Notes under the pieces: model-generated
What the model saw: the letters and a program-made list of their open reading frames with translations, nothing else
Databases searched by the model: none
What the model was told of the DNA's origin: nothing
Made by a program: the position numbers and the translations under genes
Part shown: in pieces, positions 35,828 through 48,056 of the stretch
Layout of the letters: each line of letters starts with the position of its first letter
How positions within the stretch are numbered: position 1 is the first letter of the stretch
Origin: Cranoglanis bouderius
Lineage: Eukaryota; Chordata; Actinopteri; Siluriformes; Cranoglanididae
NCBI GenBank assembly: GCA_023630585.1
Contig: CM042553.1
Location: forward strand, 1,472,020 to 1,536,019
Direction: 5' to 3'
Length of the DNA: 64,000 nucleotides

Positions 35828-38800
35828 CAAGGCAAGTTTATTTATATAGCACATTTCATACACAATGGTAATTCAAAGTGCTTTACATAAAAGAAAGTAA
35901 AATAATCATAAAAACAATAATGATAAACTAAAACAAGGAAATTAAGAACTTTAAAAATTATTTTAAAACTGATTTAAAATAAATTTAAGACAGTTTAAAA
36001 GTAGAGAGTGCAATACAAAAAATACAGTGCAGTCAGTTCGGACATCGCACAGTGCTCATTCAGTAAATGCACAGCTAAACAGGTGAGTTTTGAGTCTATT
36101 TGATTTAAAAGTGGCTAATGTTTTAGCACATCTGATCTCCTCTGGGAGCTGATTCCAACTGCCGGCGGCATAATAACTGAAAGCAGATTCCCGTTGTTTT
36201 GTGTGAACCCTCGGTATTTCTAACTGACTCGATCCTAATGATCTGAGTGGTCTGTTAGGTTTATATTCAGTGAGCATATCTGCAATGTATTTCGGTCCTA
36301 GGTCATTAAGTGATTTATAAACAAGTAAAAGTACTTTAAAATCAATCCTAAATGTAACAGGAAGCCAGTGTAAGGACCTAAGGACTGGTGTGATATGCTC
36401 AGATTTTCTGCTTCTAGTCAGAATTCTGGCAGCAACGTTCTGGATGAGCTGCAACTGTCTAATGGTCTTCTTGGGAAGGCCAGTGAGGAGACCATTACAA
36501 TAGTCCACCCTGCTGGTGATAAAGGCATGAACAAGTTTCTCCAAGTCTTGACTGGAAACAAAACATCTAATTCTTCCAATGTTTTTTAGATGATAGTATG
36601 CTGATTTAGTTACTGCTTTGACATGACTACTGAACCTAAGGTCTGTCTCCAGAATCACACCAAGAGTCCTGACTTGATATTTAGTTGTTAGACCCCTAGA
36701 GTCAAGGTATGCATTCACCTTGAAAACTTTATCTTTGTTTCCAAATGTAATGACTTCAGTTTTTTCCTTGTTTAACTGAAGAAAGTTCTGGCACATCCAA
36801 CTGTTAATTTCATTAATGCATTGGCAGAGGGAATCAATGGGGCTGTAGTCATTTGGCGATAAGGCTAAATAAATCTGGGTATCATCAGCATAGCTATGAT
36901 AGGCTATTTGTTTCTTTCTCATTATTTGACTTAGTGGGAGCATATACAGGCTAAATAAGTGCGGTGCAAGAATTGAGCCTTGTGGGACTCCACATGTCAT
37001 GGATGTCCACTTAGACTTATGCTCTCCTGTACTCACATGATAACCTCTCCCTTCTAAGTATGACCTGAACCATTTGAGTACCATCCCAGAAAGCCCGACC
37101 CAATTTTCCAGTCTCTGTAGAAGTATATTATGATCTACAGTGTCAAATGCAGCACTGAGATCTAGTAATACCAGCACTGATATTTTGCCAGAATCAGAAT
37201 TTAAGCGAATATAATTTATTATCTTAGTGAGCGCTGTCTCGGTGCTGTGATGCGGTCGGAAACCAGATTGAAAATTGTCCAGATATCCATTTGAGTTTAA
37301 GTATTTATTCAGCTGATTAAAAACTACCTTTTCTATAATTTTGCTTATAAAAGGAAGATTTGATATTGGTCTGTAATTGCTCAAAATGGTGTTATCAAGA
37401 TTGCTCTTTTTCAAAAGGGGTTTAACAACTGCGGTTTTCAGCGAGTTTGGAAAAGTCCCAGAAAGAAGTGAGACGTTCACCACTTCTACGAGATCTGCTT
37501 CCAGACAGTTAAGCGCACTTTTGAAAAAATATGTGGGAAGTATGTCAAGATAGCAGGTTGATGTTTTTAGGTGCTGCACTATTTCTTCCAAAATTTTGTG
37601 ATCAATTGCTTCAAAAATAGACATAGTATCTTCTTTTTGATATTGTGGCCGAATCTGTCTGACCTCTGCATAACTTTGGGATGTGCTAATCGCCTTCCTG
37701 ATATTATTGATCTTCTCAGAGAAGAAGGAAGCAAACTCATTGCATTTGCTGTCAGAGAGCATTTCACTGGGAATTTGACTTGGGGGTGGGTTTGTCAGTC
37801 TCTCAACAGTAGCAAAAAGAGTGCGAGTGTTGTTTAAGTTACTGTTTATAAGTTTTGAGAAGAAACTCTGTCTGGCTGTAGCTAGTTCCACATTGAAAGC
37901 AGGAAGGCTGTCTTTATAGATGCTACAGTGAATTTCAAGTTTCGTCTTCCGCCACATCCGCTCAGCTTTTCTGCATTGTCTTTTCATACCCTGTACTGCT
38001 GTTGATTTTCTCCAAGCTGATTTCTGTCTGCCAGTCTTCTTACTGACTATTACCGGAGCAATATCAACAATAACATTCTTAACTTTTGAATTTAAGGAAT
38101 CAAGGAGAAGATCAACAGAGTCTGCAGAAATGCTTGGTGTTAAAGATATAGCCTCCATAAATAGTACACTAGTGTTTTCGTTAATACATCTCTTTCTGAC
38201 AGAGACAGATCTAGATTCAGTGGTAGCAGAGATCAATATATCAAAGAAAATACAGAAGTGATCAGATAGCGCTATGTCCTTAATAACAGTGGATGAAATG
38301 TTTAGACCCCTACTAATGATTAAATCCAGCGTATGTCCATATTTGTGTGTAGGTTCATGCACATGCTGAATCAAGTCAAAAGTGTTTAAAACAGTTATAA
38401 TTTCTTTTATAGTTTTGTTTTCTGCATTATCTATGTGAATATTAAAATCCCCTGTAATAGCAAAACAGTCAAACTCTGACGAGATCATTGATAACATTTC
38501 TGTGAACTCTTCAACAAAAGCTGGAGAGTATTTTGGAGGCCTGTAAATAGTGATAAACAGAGTGTGTGGAGCACCTTTCAACACAATCCCTAGATATTCA
38601 AAAGACAAGAAACTGACCAAATGACACTTGCTTGCATTGATAAACATCTTTAAATAGAACAGCTACACCTCCACCTCTCCAAACAGTCCTGCAGACACTC
38701 ATAAAATTAAAGTTAGGAGGGGCTGCTTCATTGAGGACTGTTGCACTGCAGCTGTCTTCTAGCCATGTTTCGTTTAGAAACATAAAATCCAGGTTGTTTG

Positions 38801-39172
38801 TGGGTATTAAGTCATTGATTAGAAATGACTTATTTTTTAGTGAGCGAATGTTTAAAAATGCTAACTTGATGGCAGTGCTTTGTGACTTTACAGCAATTTT
38901 AGTTTGATGCATAATAGGCCGCAGATTAGATGAGTTAGCCCTTCGGCTTGAGAGGGCCTTAGACTTTCTATCACGTGATAAAACAGAAATAGAGAAAACT
39001 ACAGGCACACTGGGTTCCCGCTTGTTCTGGAAACAATTGTGAATGTTGCTGCTATTAAAGCGGGAACCCGACACACATCACTGAGAGTTGCTATCAGTTG
39101 TTTTTGGTACACCTACAGCAGATGGAGGGTTTGGGCCCTGGCGTTGTGGCAGCGGACGAAGAACTCTCATTG
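35828..39172 (-). mobile_element. L2-like LINE (non-LTR retrotransposon), nearly full length
   Basis: Inserted into the transposase of the family C copy, with GAGTGG on both sides (35822-35827 and 39173-39178) as a probable short target-site duplication. It is oriented on the minus strand. The 3' end carries the tail seen in many fish LINE copies (on the plus strand 'ggcaagtttatttatatagc'). The 5' end near 39172 is preceded by no recognisable promoter. Coding capacity is given under the next entry. Confidence 0.9.
36056..39074 (-). pseudogene. LINE endonuclease-reverse transcriptase, one frameshift
   Basis: Two overlapping minus-strand frames, 39074-38598 and 38647-36056 (863 codons), together give one protein of about 1000 residues. 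N-terminal: an apurinic-type endonuclease (LAFLNIRSLKNK, FLNETWLED, GDFNIHID, DIALSDHFCIF). Then reverse transcriptase: FISKIIEKVVFNQL, FQSGFRPHHSTETAL, LLDLSAAFDTVDH, GVPQGSILAP and the catalytic YADDTQIY. Then the C-terminal region typical of the L2/CR1 group. The only visible break is the frame change near 38600-38640. It acts by target-primed reverse transcription. Low decay indicates a recent insertion. Confidence 0.9.
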
Positions 39173-39733
39173 GAGTGGGCAAATATCGCAAAGTCTCGAT
39201 GTGCAGAAGTTAGTAGAGACATATCCCAACAGACTAAAGGCTGGAATTAAAGCAAAAGGTGGTTCAACAAAATACTGACACAAGGGGGTGATACTTTTTT
39301 CAACTCAGTGATTCTGTTTTTTAATATTTTTTTTCTGACATGTTGGTGTTATATCTTTCACTTGGATGTTATAAGTTGCACTGAGTAAATACAGCTGGAT
39401 AAAACAAAAACTGTGTCCGTCTTCATTTCAGGCTGAAAAGCAACAAAATGTGATTATTTTAAAGGGGGGGGGGGGATTCTTTTCTATATCCACTGTAACA
39501 TTAATAATAATAAACGAGTGTGAAATCTTCCATCAGACGAGGCTTACGGCTATAAAATAAAAATAACTGGACTGTATATACCAGATATAAAAGTGCAGTA
39601 ATCCATGCAGATTTTATTAGTCTTCTTGTTCATAAATTCACTCAGGAGCACGAGTAGGATATGAACAGTTTTTTCATGAATACCTTCTTCTGTAAATACT
39701 CATACGAATTATTCATCTTGATAAATGAGGCCC

Positions 39734-41046
39734 AACGCTAGGCTTTCCCGCTAAAACCCGGACCAACTTTTTTAGCATGTAATCTGCCTTTTGATTGGCT
39801 TAGAAATTTCAACTGGAGTTTCCCCACTCATCCCCAGCATGTGTAGACTCCTTTGATCTTCACTTGTTCACTGTTTCTGCTAAATGAAATAAAACGCTGC
39901 CTTATGATCATGGCAAAGCATAAACACAGCACCCAGCCAACCTCAAGCAGACGCTCTTCACTTTATTACTTCATGTGGAAAATAAGACCGAGGGAGCACT
40001 CGTCTTGATTAATGAGCCTCCTTCCATCCTGCTTACATCAGTCGCCCACTTAACACACACTTCTCTAATCTCTTCACACATAGCACATTGTGCTCTCTGT
40101 CTCTCTACAAGAACCGCAGTGAGAGTACGAAATAATGTCCTTTATCCACAGACTGATGACATGGCATCATCTTAAGTGGCCATGAAGGGTTGGAGTTATT
40201 TTGATAATTTCTGCCACTTCCTTCATTTATATTGAGTAACTGCTTTATCCTGGTCAGGGTCGCAGTGGATCCAGAGTCTATGAGGTGGGAATACATCCTG
40301 GATGTAACGCCAGTTCATCACAGACCACCATGCACGCTCGTTCACACCTAGGGGCAAGTTAGCATAACCAATCCTCCTACCAGGGCCATGTTTTTGGGCG
40401 GAAAGTAGAGAACCAGGAAAAAAACAGAGCTCAAGATCAAACAAGAGACCCTGGAGCTCCGAGATAGCAATGCTGACCTTTGCACCACTGCGCTACCCTC
40501 CAGTACTACTTGCCTCCCTGTGACTCTTTAGCTGTAGGGGAATCAAAGCTAGCAGATTAATTCTTGCAGCGGGACAATTCCAGAGCTTCATTAATGAATC
40601 TGAATCCCAGTCAGTCTGATGGACAATATCTAATCAGGAGTTTAATCTGATGTGCAAGAGCAGTGCTGCATTAATAAAGCGATATGAATGTGAGTCTTGG
40701 ATATCTCATTAACACTTAATAGGCTGTTATAGGGCATGACGTCAGGTGTCACAAAGAACAAGTGTAATTAGAATTTAATTAGAATGTAAACAAAACTAGA
40801 TTGCCATGATGAACCCATCTAAGACTGCTCACTTACACGTCAGAGACACAGCAATGCTCGGAAATGTAGACGGCCATTAGAGGAACACTTTCGGTTTACC
40901 CAAAAAAAAAAAACAAAAAAAAAAAAGTCATATTTACACCAAAATTTCCTCTTACCCCAAATGATAAAGATCAGCCAATGTATTTTGCTTTTATTTTGCA
41001 TTCAAGACTAATGTGGCTAACAAGTAAATAATAGGGATCTAATGTA
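39734..41046. other. intergenic, with a dispersed repeat at about 40205-40500
   Basis: No gene. 40205-40500 carries the TTCACACCTAGGGGCAA-type repeat also seen at 1672-1880, including a 'gtaactgctttatcctggtcagggtcgcagtgg' opening in part. An A-rich run lies at 40900-40928. Open frames 39975-40175 and 40223-40444 have no recognisable domain. Confidence 0.5.
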
Positions 41047-42492
41047 CAGTCAACTCTGAAAGTATTGGAACAGAAAGGCCAAGTCTATTGCTTTTGCTAA
41101 ACATTAAAGATATTTGGGTTTGACATCAAAAGATGAATACGAGATGACAGATCAGAATTTCAGCATTCATTTCCTCATATGTACATCTAGATGTGTTAAA
41201 CAACTTAGAACATGGCACTTTTGTTTGAACTCAACTCCCCCCCCCCCCCTTTTTTTTCAAGTAATCAAAAATATTGGAACACGCGACTGCTAGGTGTTTC
41301 TTGCTGCCCAGCTGTGCCCTGTTAAATTGATTGTTTAAAGAATTAATAGCTCTGAATTTCTACTTTTGTTTTGAGCCCTAGGTTTTTCTTGTGAAGACTG
41401 CATTTATTACTAAACAGGATAAACCAACAGGATGACCAGAGAGGTGTCTATGGGAGTAAAGCAAGCCATTTTGAAGCTGAGAGACAAGGGAAAATCTATC
41501 AGAGCCATTGCACATTGCATTGCATTGGGCATAACCAATACAACACTATGGAATGTCCTGAAAAAGAAAGAAACTACTGGTGTACTAACAACCAGATACA
41601 AAATAGGTAAGCCAAGGAAAACAACAGCAGCTGATGACAAACATTGTGAGAGCTATGAAGAAAAACCCAAAAACAACAGTTAGTGACATCACCAACAACC
41701 TCCGCAGGGCAGCGGTGAGGGTATCACAATCCACTGTTTGAAGAAGACTTTGAGAGCAGAAATATGGAGGTCATACCACAAGATGCAAACCACTCATCAG
41801 CAGTAAGAATCAGAAAGCCAGACTGGAATTCACAAAGAAATACAGAGATGAGCCACAAAAGTTCTGGAACCAAGATTAACCTCTACCAAAGTGATGGAAA
41901 GGCCAAAGAAAGGATCTACTCATGATCCAAAACAGAGAAGCTAGTCAAGTACAATCTGTCTTCCAATTTACAGAGAAATGCATCCAGTCTAATTTGGAGG
42001 AACTTCATCATGCAGCAAGACAATGCCCCAAAAAGCACTGCCAACTCAACAAAGGACTTTATCAGGGGGGAAGAGTGAAAGGTTTTAGACTGGTCAAGTC
42101 AATCACCAAACCTTAATCCAATTGAGCAGCATTTCACCTTCTGAAGATTAAGAAACCCCCCCGAACTGAAAGAGGTTGCGGAAAAGCATCACAAAAGAAA
42201 AATGCAACAGTTTGGTGATGTCAGTGGGTCACTGAGTTAATGCAGTTATTGCAAGCATGGGATATGCAACCAAATATTAAGTGTTATTTACTTTAAGACT
42301 GTCTTACTTTTGCTCACCGAAAAACAGTGGTCTGCCACCAAAAGTGCCATGTTTTTAGTTGTTTTAGTTTCATCTAGATGCAAATATGAGGAAATGAAAG
42401 CTGATCTATTGTCTCACTCATCTTTTGATCTCAAACCCAAATGAAAACAATAGAATTGGCCTTGCTGTTCCAATACTTTTCTGAGGGGACCG
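41047..42492 (+). mobile_element. Tc1-like transposon (family H, copy 1), degraded
   Basis: The ends are inverted (CAGTCAACTCTGAAAGTATT at 41047; 'ccaatacttttctgaggggac' to 42492), followed by TA. The plus-strand transposase starts at 41432 (MTREVSMGVKQAILKLRDKG, an HTH region). Readable sequence continues through frame changes to the second catalytic area near 42010 (the 'cagcaagacaatgcccca' stretch). The other copy is at 61836 onward. Confidence 0.85.
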
Positions 42493-43084
42493 TATTCATG
42501 GTGTGTGTATATATCATTTTCACCTAATCTTTAAGGTACATCAGTGTAAATGTGTAGAGCTCACATTACTGAATAGAGATGCTTTGTTGTAAAACTGTGT
42601 ATTTTATGTTAGAGTTAGATGATTCCTTATTCCATTACAATGGATTACATGTTACAATAAAAAACAACATTAGGTTAATTACATGCTGCGTGAAAGGTTA
42701 GAGTCCCGATTCAGCCTGAATGAGCTTTCTCTTTTCAGTCATTATGGTGTATATACAGCACACTGCTCTTCAGTGACTAAACACAAAGGCTTTTCTATGA
42801 GCAATGAGTCACTCTGGAATTTACTGAGAAGCAACGTCAACACGCTCAGGCTTATGCTTTACTGATCATGTGGCAGGTTTGCCATTATACTCCATAAACA
42901 CAAAGCCTGCACAGATTCGGTTATAAAAGTAATACCTTGGTTATTATTTTTGCCCTTTACATTAACAAAATATCTGAGCAAGTCTCAAATTTTTTTCAGT
43001 ATACAGGATAATGGGCATGAGTCAACTGTAACAGCTGTTTCATCAGTGTTCAACACTTTTTTTAAAAATGTATTTATTCACTCA
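42493..43084. other. intergenic, nothing recognised
   Basis: AT-rich. The frame 42683-42865 (60 codons) has no recognisable domain. Confidence 0.4.
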
Positions 43085-43620
43085 GCTGCCCATTTTATCA
43101 GCTAAATCTTTAATATTTGTCACTTTGTAAGTCTGTATTTACAAACTGTACGTGTCAGTCCCCCTCTACCCCTGTCCATTAATCAAAGAGACCACCACTG
43201 AGCAGATATTTGGGTGGTGGACCATTTTAGCACAGCAGGACACTGACATAGTAGTGGTTGTGGTGCTTATTCTATTTATACAACAGTCACGAAAGCAACT
43301 TTAAAGAGTATCCGGAATTAGGTTCACATTTAGCTCTCTAATGAGCAAGACAGTAGGCGAAAGTGGCAGGGAACAATTCCATGAGATGGCACGAGGAAGA
43401 AACCTTGAAAGGAACCAGACTCAAAAGGGAACCCATCCTAGTACTTTACAGCTGGCTCAAAAGAATGTTCTGCATGAACATATTATGAGTACTGTGCTAA
43501 AATGGTCCACCACCAAAAAGGTTGTGTGCTGAGTGGTGGTCATCTCCTGTAGAGGACAGGGTCAAGGGAGGTTGACAACAGATGGTCTGTAATTGTATAC
43601 CTATGCAGGCCTCTAAAAAG
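43085..43620. repeat. dispersed non-autonomous repeat, two arms around another repeat
   Basis: The arms at 43085-43290 ('accaccactgagcagatatttgggtggtggaccatttt' in part) and 43500-43620 ('tggtccaccaccaaaaaggt', 'agtggtggtc') resemble a non-autonomous hAT-type repeat common in teleosts. Between them 43335-43450 contains a different common repeat ('gaggaagaaaccttgaaaggaaccagactc' in part). Assignment from recall. Confidence 0.45.
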
Positions 43621-43749
43621 GGTGGACAAAACAAGGGAATCACCTCTTGAAAAGGACCTTGACTAAATTACAAAGCTGCATGGGTGAGTTCTAAATACGT
43701 TAACATCATATTTCAGCTATAAAAGAGGTCTGACTATTAACACCATTCA

Positions 43750-44275
43750 ACACACTTAGCACTGCTTGGAAAAAGTAAATGTTTGTTGAGACAATTTTCA
43801 CCTGATTTCCTCCATCTGGCCAGATTTATGTTTGGAGGAAGCCAAAGAATACCTTCAACCCACAACATCTGCTGCCAACTGTTCAGTCCAGTGGATCCAG
43901 AATGGTATGGGCTGACATCTCATGCTTTGGATGACACTTTGGATGTAACAGTCAAAAAACATGAAGCAATGTAACAGGACCATGTGCACACAATGGTGCA
44001 ATCGCTCATTCCCCTATGGTGTTCCCATACTACAGGATGATACTGCTTCTACACATACTTCTAAAATTATTCAAGAGTGGTTTTAATGAAGTGCTGAACC
44101 TTTACACGACATTGTGGAGCACAGGCTGCCCAGTAGATATCCAGCTCCTTCATTCCTCAAAGAAATGGAAGATCATCTTCTTTGATAATTGATCCAATAT
44201 CCCACCACAAGCCATTCAGGGCAGCGTCTCAAGACGGATGAAAGCTGTTCTGAAGGTAAATGGTGGTCCTTCTTC
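43750..44275 (+). mobile_element. Tc1-like transposase relic (family L)
   Basis: Decayed plus-strand coding remnants: GGCTGACATCTCATGCTTTG near 43909, a 'caggatgatactgcttctac' second-Asp region near 44034, an 'attcaagagtgg' helix, and a C-terminal 'agacggatgaaagctgttctgaaggtaaatggtggtcc' end near 44233-44270. Many stops. No inverted ends recognised. Confidence 0.55.
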
Positions 44276-44739
44276 TTATTAGGTCCTTGATATTATGCTT
44301 TTCCAGTTGCTTATGCACTGTGACTAAATGCGCACACACACAGTGGGCTGATCTTTATAACAGACACCCAGAACAACAAAGAAGTGCGGCAGAACTGTTC
44401 GTACTTTCTGCTTGCTTCAACTCGAGCTGCAGTTTAAATCCAAAACACTACACACACTAATACCATTACTGCTAATACAAGAACAACCAGATAACACTTA
44501 AAGGACTAATTAACAACAGTCTTCACCTGGGCGCAAACAGTCAGTCACACGTCCATACTCAGTTCTCCAAGACAGTCAAAGAAAAAAAAATTAAGCAACA
44601 ACAGGCAAGAGGTAGTGGAAGAAATAGAGGGTGAGGGAAAGGAAGACAAGGCATTTCAAAATAAGTAAGAGCCATACTGATTGAAAGTGTTTATCAATCT
44701 GGGAACGAGCATGCATGAAGCAGGACAGAGTGGAGTGTT

Positions 44740-44970
44740 GAAGGGTGGCTGTGGGAATGTGTGTTCATTCAGCCACAAGAGCATTAGTAAGGTCAGGCAC
44801 CGATGTTAGGCGAGGAGGCCTGGGGTGCAGTCGGAGTTCCAGTTCATCCCAAAGGTGTTCAGTGGAGTTGAGGTCAGGGTTCTGTGCAGAACACTTGAGT
44901 TCACACCATAGAGCTTATGAAGCTCACTTTGTACACAGGGGCATTGTCATGCTAGAACAGGTTTGGGCCT
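44740..44970 (-). mobile_element. family K Tc1-like fragment, inverse orientation
   Basis: 'ctggggtgcagtcggagttccagttcatcccaaaggtgttcagtggagttgaggtcagggttctgtgcag' (read in pieces) is the reverse complement of the [14 protein letters not shown] coding region of family K. Both ends are missing. Confidence 0.65.
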
Positions 44971-44975
44971 CTTAG

Positions 44976-45225
44976 TTCCATCCATTTCCATACCGGTTAT
45001 CCTACAAAGGGTCGCTACGTGGGGGGGACACCCTGGAAGGGGTGCCAACACACTACAGACAATTTGGAAATGACAATCACCCTACAACGCATGTCTTCGT
45101 ACTAGGGGAGGAATCCCCCGAAGCATGGGGAGAACATGCAAACTCCGTGCACACAGGGCAGATGCAGGATTCAAACCCCCAAATGCAAGGTAAATGTGCT
45201 AACCACTAAGCCACCACGTGTACAA
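44976..45225. repeat. dispersed teleost repeat (cf. 1672-1880)
   Basis: Contains 'ccataccggttatcctac', 'agggtcgctacgtggggg', 'ggggagaacatgcaaactcc' and 'gtgctaaccactaagccacc', the order typical of a widespread fish retroposon tail. Confidence 0.6.
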
Positions 45226-45478
45226 ATTTTTTTTAGATGTGTATAATTTGTAGTGGTGTATAATTTGTAGTATGTTGAAAATGTGTAGTTGTGTTGGTAA
45301 CTGGAAAAATTGTAATATATTGTTACAGGTTTCCATTATTTTGCCAGACCCCCTGTATATGTTAGGTGTACCTAACAAACTGGCTAATAATTATAGATAA
45401 GGTAACTGGATCTCATAATCTGCAAACTCATTAATAAAAAGCTGGATTAGTTTATGCCATAGCATTAAATCCACAGAG

Positions 45479-46320
45479 AGGTGAAGTGAATAACACTGAT
45501 TATCTCAATACAATGGAACCTGTCATGGGGTGGGATATATTAGGCATCAAGTGAACAGTCCATTCTTGAAGTTGATGTGTTGGAAGCAGGAAAAATGGGG
45601 ACGTATAAGGATCTGAGAGAACTTTGCCAAGAGCTAAATTGTGCCTAGATGACTGGGTCAGAGCATCTCCAAAATGGCAGGTCTTGTGGGGTGTTCCCCG
45701 TATGCAGTGGTTAGTACCTAGCAAAAGTGGTCCAAGGAAGGACAACCGGTGAACCGGCGACAGGGTCATGGTGCGTGTGGGGAGCGAAGGTCCGATCTGG
45801 TCCGATCCCACAGAAGAGCTACTGTAGCACAAATTGCTGAAAAAGTTAAGTGCTGGCTCTGATAGAAAGGAGTCAGAACGCACAGTGCATCACAGCTTGC
45901 TGCGTAGCCACAGAACAGGCAGAGTGCCCATGCTGACCCGTTCTCTGCCGAAAGCACCTACAATGGGCACGTGAGTATCAGAACTGGACCATGGAGCAAA
46001 GGAAGAAGGTGGCCTGGTCTGATGAATGACGTTTTCTTTTACATCTTGTGGATGGCCAGGTGTCTGTGCGTGTTGCTTACTTGGGGAAGATATGGCATCA
46101 GGATGCACTAAGGCAAGCTGGCGGAGGAAGTGTGATGCTCTGGGTAATGTTTTGCTGGGAAACCTGGCCTGTTTCAACAGGATAATGCGCCCTGCCACAC
46201 TGCAAAAATTATTCAGGAATGGTTTGAGGAACATGACAAAGAGTTCAAGTTGTTGACTTGGCCTCCAAATTCCCCAGATCTCAATCTGATCGAGCATCTG
46301 TGGGACGTGCTGGATTGATA
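45479..46320 (+). mobile_element. Tc1-like transposon relic (family N, copy 2)
   Basis: Same family as 2166-2785 but plus-strand and longer. The left end 'gtgaagtgaataacactgattatctc' and 'ggtgggatatattaggca' match. The transposase is readable through frameshifts and stops (the start codon context near 45596 has become 'ggggacgtataaggatctgagag'), with the second catalytic region near 46180 (FQQDNAPCHTAKI-like) and PPNSPDLNLIEHLWDVL near 46262. The frame ends at 46318. No right inverted repeat found. Confidence 0.8.
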
Positions 46321-48056
46321 ATGATAAAAGCAGAACTGATAGCTTCATCTGCTTCTCTTCAGTGATGTGCCATGGCTTTGAACAACGTTATGACATCACA
46401 TTTTATTTCAGTTCAGCAAACAGGTGCTACCATTGTCCATAATCATTACAAGTCAGGCTACTAAGCAATGCTACATCAAAAAGCTGACAGTGTATCAGGT
46501 CATTAAGATGTACATTCCACCTGCGAGTTGCTGATTTTCCTCTGTGATCAGTGTGTTTTTATTAGGTGATGCTAAATATGATATAGACTGATGACTGATT
46601 ACAGTTTGGTGAACAACAGTGCACTTTTGAAAGATGATTTTATTTCACCCATTTGCTTCTGAAACGTTTATAAACACCCAACATGGCATGTGTGTATTGA
46701 ATCAATCTCATGCTATTTTTTTCACATGCCCAATTTCACAGTCAGGATTCCGTCCTTTCACGTCCAAGTCCAACATCAAATTATACTTGTGTATTTTCTT
46801 TACACATAAAAAAGAGCTAAAAGCATGCAGAAATGTTGCTCAAGTACAGCAGGAGCCCAAATTAATGACCTGATTAAAAGACATGAATCTAAGATGTCTC
46901 ATAGACCAGAACTTTTCGTCAATTATATGGCTTGTACAAAACATTTATTCAATATTATGCTTTTACCTTTAAGGGTTCTTTGGTTAGCCCATCCGGGGGA
47001 ACACTTAAAGCTACTATGTAGAACCCTTCAGCAGTGTTTCCAGGTAGAACCCTTTCTTCAAAGCCAAAAACCTGTAATTAGCCAATGAATCCTTAAAGAA
47101 GCCTTGAAGAGTCCTCGTTTTTTCCTAAGGCTCTGTTTACACCTTGCATTAAAATGCAGTGATAATCCTATCTCAGCTATGCTAATTAAATGAAGTCATT
47201 TTGATGGTGTAATTATTTTGGTGCTATTTTCAGCCCAGTTGCAATACAACACTTATTCTTATGCCTTTGGAAAGACACTCAAACATTTATGAGCAAAATG
47301 CATTAACATTTCTATCACTGAAGTACTTGTTTGTAAACCTATGACATTAAATAATGCATGTTATGCTATTTTTGTCCCCCAAAGCCTTTTTTTATGACTG
47401 ATCATTTCCGAACATTTTTATGTTTATCATTAACCATGAAAGTAGTTATATTTTGGTTCCACCTCGTGCACAAGATTATGATGTTCCTCAAAACACAAGT
47501 GTTTCCCCACACCAGGTTTTAAGGTACCAGAGTGTCTATATTTTTGCTCCATTCCAGCTCCTATCGCACCTAAACCAAGCAATCCACAACATTATGTAAT
47601 GGTACGGATGTGAAAGCTGAAAAGAGCAGGAACATGCACCAGAGCTCAGAGCACAAAGAATTGTTCCTCAAGGCATGAAAGTTAGAAGTAGTCATTCACA
47701 AAAGATGCGTTTCTGAATACTGTCCAGTGAATTTGTGGTGAACGTCTGCGAGTAGGTTATAGTTTAATATAATCATATTTAGTGTATAATTTCTTCTACT
47801 TTAGTGCCCCTCATCGTATTAACCTTCCTGCTTTAACAGTTCCATCATTAATGAAAGCTGTCTTATCGAATACATTTTTCTCACTGAAATGTACTTAACT
47901 CCTTAATTTTTAATGTCTCCGGCTTATCGGTCCTTTTATGTCTAAAATCAAGAATCAAAATCAAGAGAGCTTGCAGAGTTCCTTTTTTTAGCCTACAACA
48001 CTTACGACTAAAAGGCATTAATGAAAGACGTCTTTTTTGACCAAGCTTCCCACTTC
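46321..48056. other. 3' flank of the RERG-like gene, nothing clearly coding
   Basis: Contains a palindromic-type dispersed repeat at about 46965-47110 (AAGGGTTCTTTGGTTAGCCC opening; a related inverse block near 47078-47105). The remainder may include the 3' UTR of the minus-strand GTPase gene. No exon of another gene recognised. Confidence 0.4.

Larger units (their letters stand above)
34617..39495 (+). mobile_element. Tc1-like transposon (family C, copy 2), split by a LINE
   Basis: CAGTGGGTATAG at 34617 and CTATATCCACTG ending 39495, with TA on both sides. The Tc1 part is 34617-35827 and about 39173-39495. The plus-strand transposase is readable from 34941 with frame changes near 35015 and 35125, landmarks FQHDNDSKHK near 35628 and IENLWNDLK near 35737, and is then interrupted by the LINE; the remaining C-terminal codons resume after 39173. 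Compared with copy 1 it differs at many single bases but the layout is the same. Confidence 0.9.
34355..39733. mobile_element. short TIR element (MITE-like) split by a Tc1 insertion
   Basis: Terminal inverted repeats GGGCCTCATTCATCA (34355) and TGATAAATGAGGCCC (ending 39733). Its own sequence is only 34355-34616 plus 39496-39733, about 500 bp. The rest is the family C Tc1 (34617-39495). A related uninterrupted copy of the internal part lies in inverse orientation at 60540-60745, so the empty site can be compared. Superfamily not assigned. Confidence 0.75.
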
